A DNA stretch of 5,151 nucleotides from the NCBI RefSeq assembly GCF_039529295.1, contig NZ_BAAAMN010000059.1, positions 1 through 5,151 on the forward strand. Direction: 5' to 3'. Under the pieces are notes generated by a model. That model was not told where the DNA came from, did not search any database, and worked only from the letters and a program-made list of their open reading frames with translations. Shown piece after piece: positions 5,021 to 5,151 of this stretch; position 1 is the first letter of the stretch; the number at the start of each line of letters is the position of its first letter. The position numbers and the translations under genes were made by a program. This DNA comes from Yaniella flava. Its GTDB lineage: Bacteria; Actinomycetota; Actinomycetes; Actinomycetales; Micrococcaceae.

Positions 5021-5151
5021 GACTCAAACCGTCAGTGCAACACCCCTAGTCAACTTATGTTAGAGGTGGGTTATGGCGAAAATGGGACGGCCTGGACTTC
5101 CGGAGACCCAACGCCGCCGAGTCTGGGAACTATGGAAACAAGGACATTCAT
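5021..5151 (+). mobile_element. Left end of an IS30-family insertion sequence (partial)
   Basis: The element is inferred from the transposase start at 5073. The roughly 50 bases before it contain a candidate terminal inverted repeat starting near 5021 (GACTCAAACCGTCAGTGCAA...), and IS30 elements carry imperfect terminal repeats of about 20-30 bases a few tens of bases before the transposase gene. The right end lies beyond the window, so neither the repeat nor target duplication can be checked. The exact left boundary is a guess within about 15 bases. Confidence 0.5.
5073..5151 (+). CDS. IS30-family transposase, N-terminal 26 residues
   Basis: The ATG at 5073 follows an AGAGG Shine-Dalgarno (5062-5066) at 6 bases, with an in-frame TAG just upstream at 5061. 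The 26 residues seen, MAKMGRPGL...QRRRVWELWKQGHS, match the start of actinobacterial IS30 transposases, where GRPGL.. and (R)xxVWxxWxxGxS begin the N-terminal helix-turn-helix that recognises the element ends. The DDE catalytic part would lie to the right, outside the window, so integrity cannot be judged. It is transcribed away from the small hypothetical gene on the minus strand. Confidence 0.82.
   Translation, partial: MAKMGRPGLPETQRRRVWELWKQGHS

Overview
This looks like a chromosomal accessory stretch from an actinobacterium (Actinomycetota), with moderate GC. A member of Micrococcaceae or Corynebacteriales is plausible, but the genus cannot be fixed. The pointers are an Excalibur-type Ca-binding tail, a DUF6458-like membrane protein, a DUF4232-like remnant, two small proteins that resemble actinobacterial conserved hypotheticals, an IS30-type transposase start of the actinobacterial kind, and a promoter/start arrangement typical of leaderless actinobacterial mRNAs. 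All family assignments come from recognising motifs by eye; no database was searched.

Layout. (1) 1-1974, plus strand: the 3' part of a cupin gene, translationally coupled (ATGA overlap) to a complete NAD(P)-dependent aldehyde dehydrogenase, closed by a strong stem-loop terminator. This is a small catabolic or detoxification operon continuing off the left edge. (2) 1975-2253, plus strand: the C-terminal part of an Excalibur-domain protein with no usable start codon, directly after the terminator. It appears to be a 5'-deleted gene, and a split repeat of terminator sequence lies on both sides of it. (3) 2284-3618, minus strand: an operon-like set read right to left, with an ImmA/IrrE-type zinc metallopeptidase, a two-helix membrane protein starting 3 bases after the peptidase stop, possibly a small membrane peptide, and a DUF6458-like two-helix membrane protein with its own strong Shine-Dalgarno. 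No repressor substrate for the peptidase is present. (4) About 3620-4340: a roughly 720-base stretch without a convincing intact gene. It holds a palindrome, an orphan hairpin terminator and a fragment resembling a DUF4232 lipoprotein, and reads as a degraded region. (5) 4339-4710, plus strand: a conserved hypothetical protein, probably translated from a leaderless mRNA, convergent with (6) a small conserved hypothetical on the minus strand (4750-5016). (7) 5021-5151: the probable left end and first codons of an IS30-family insertion sequence, cut by the window edge and lying only a few bases upstream of gene (6).

The broken genes (Excalibur, DUF4232-like), the IS30 end and the peptidase/membrane-protein pair together suggest a recombination-prone region. 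The most interesting live unit is the metallopeptidase plus two-helix membrane protein pair.
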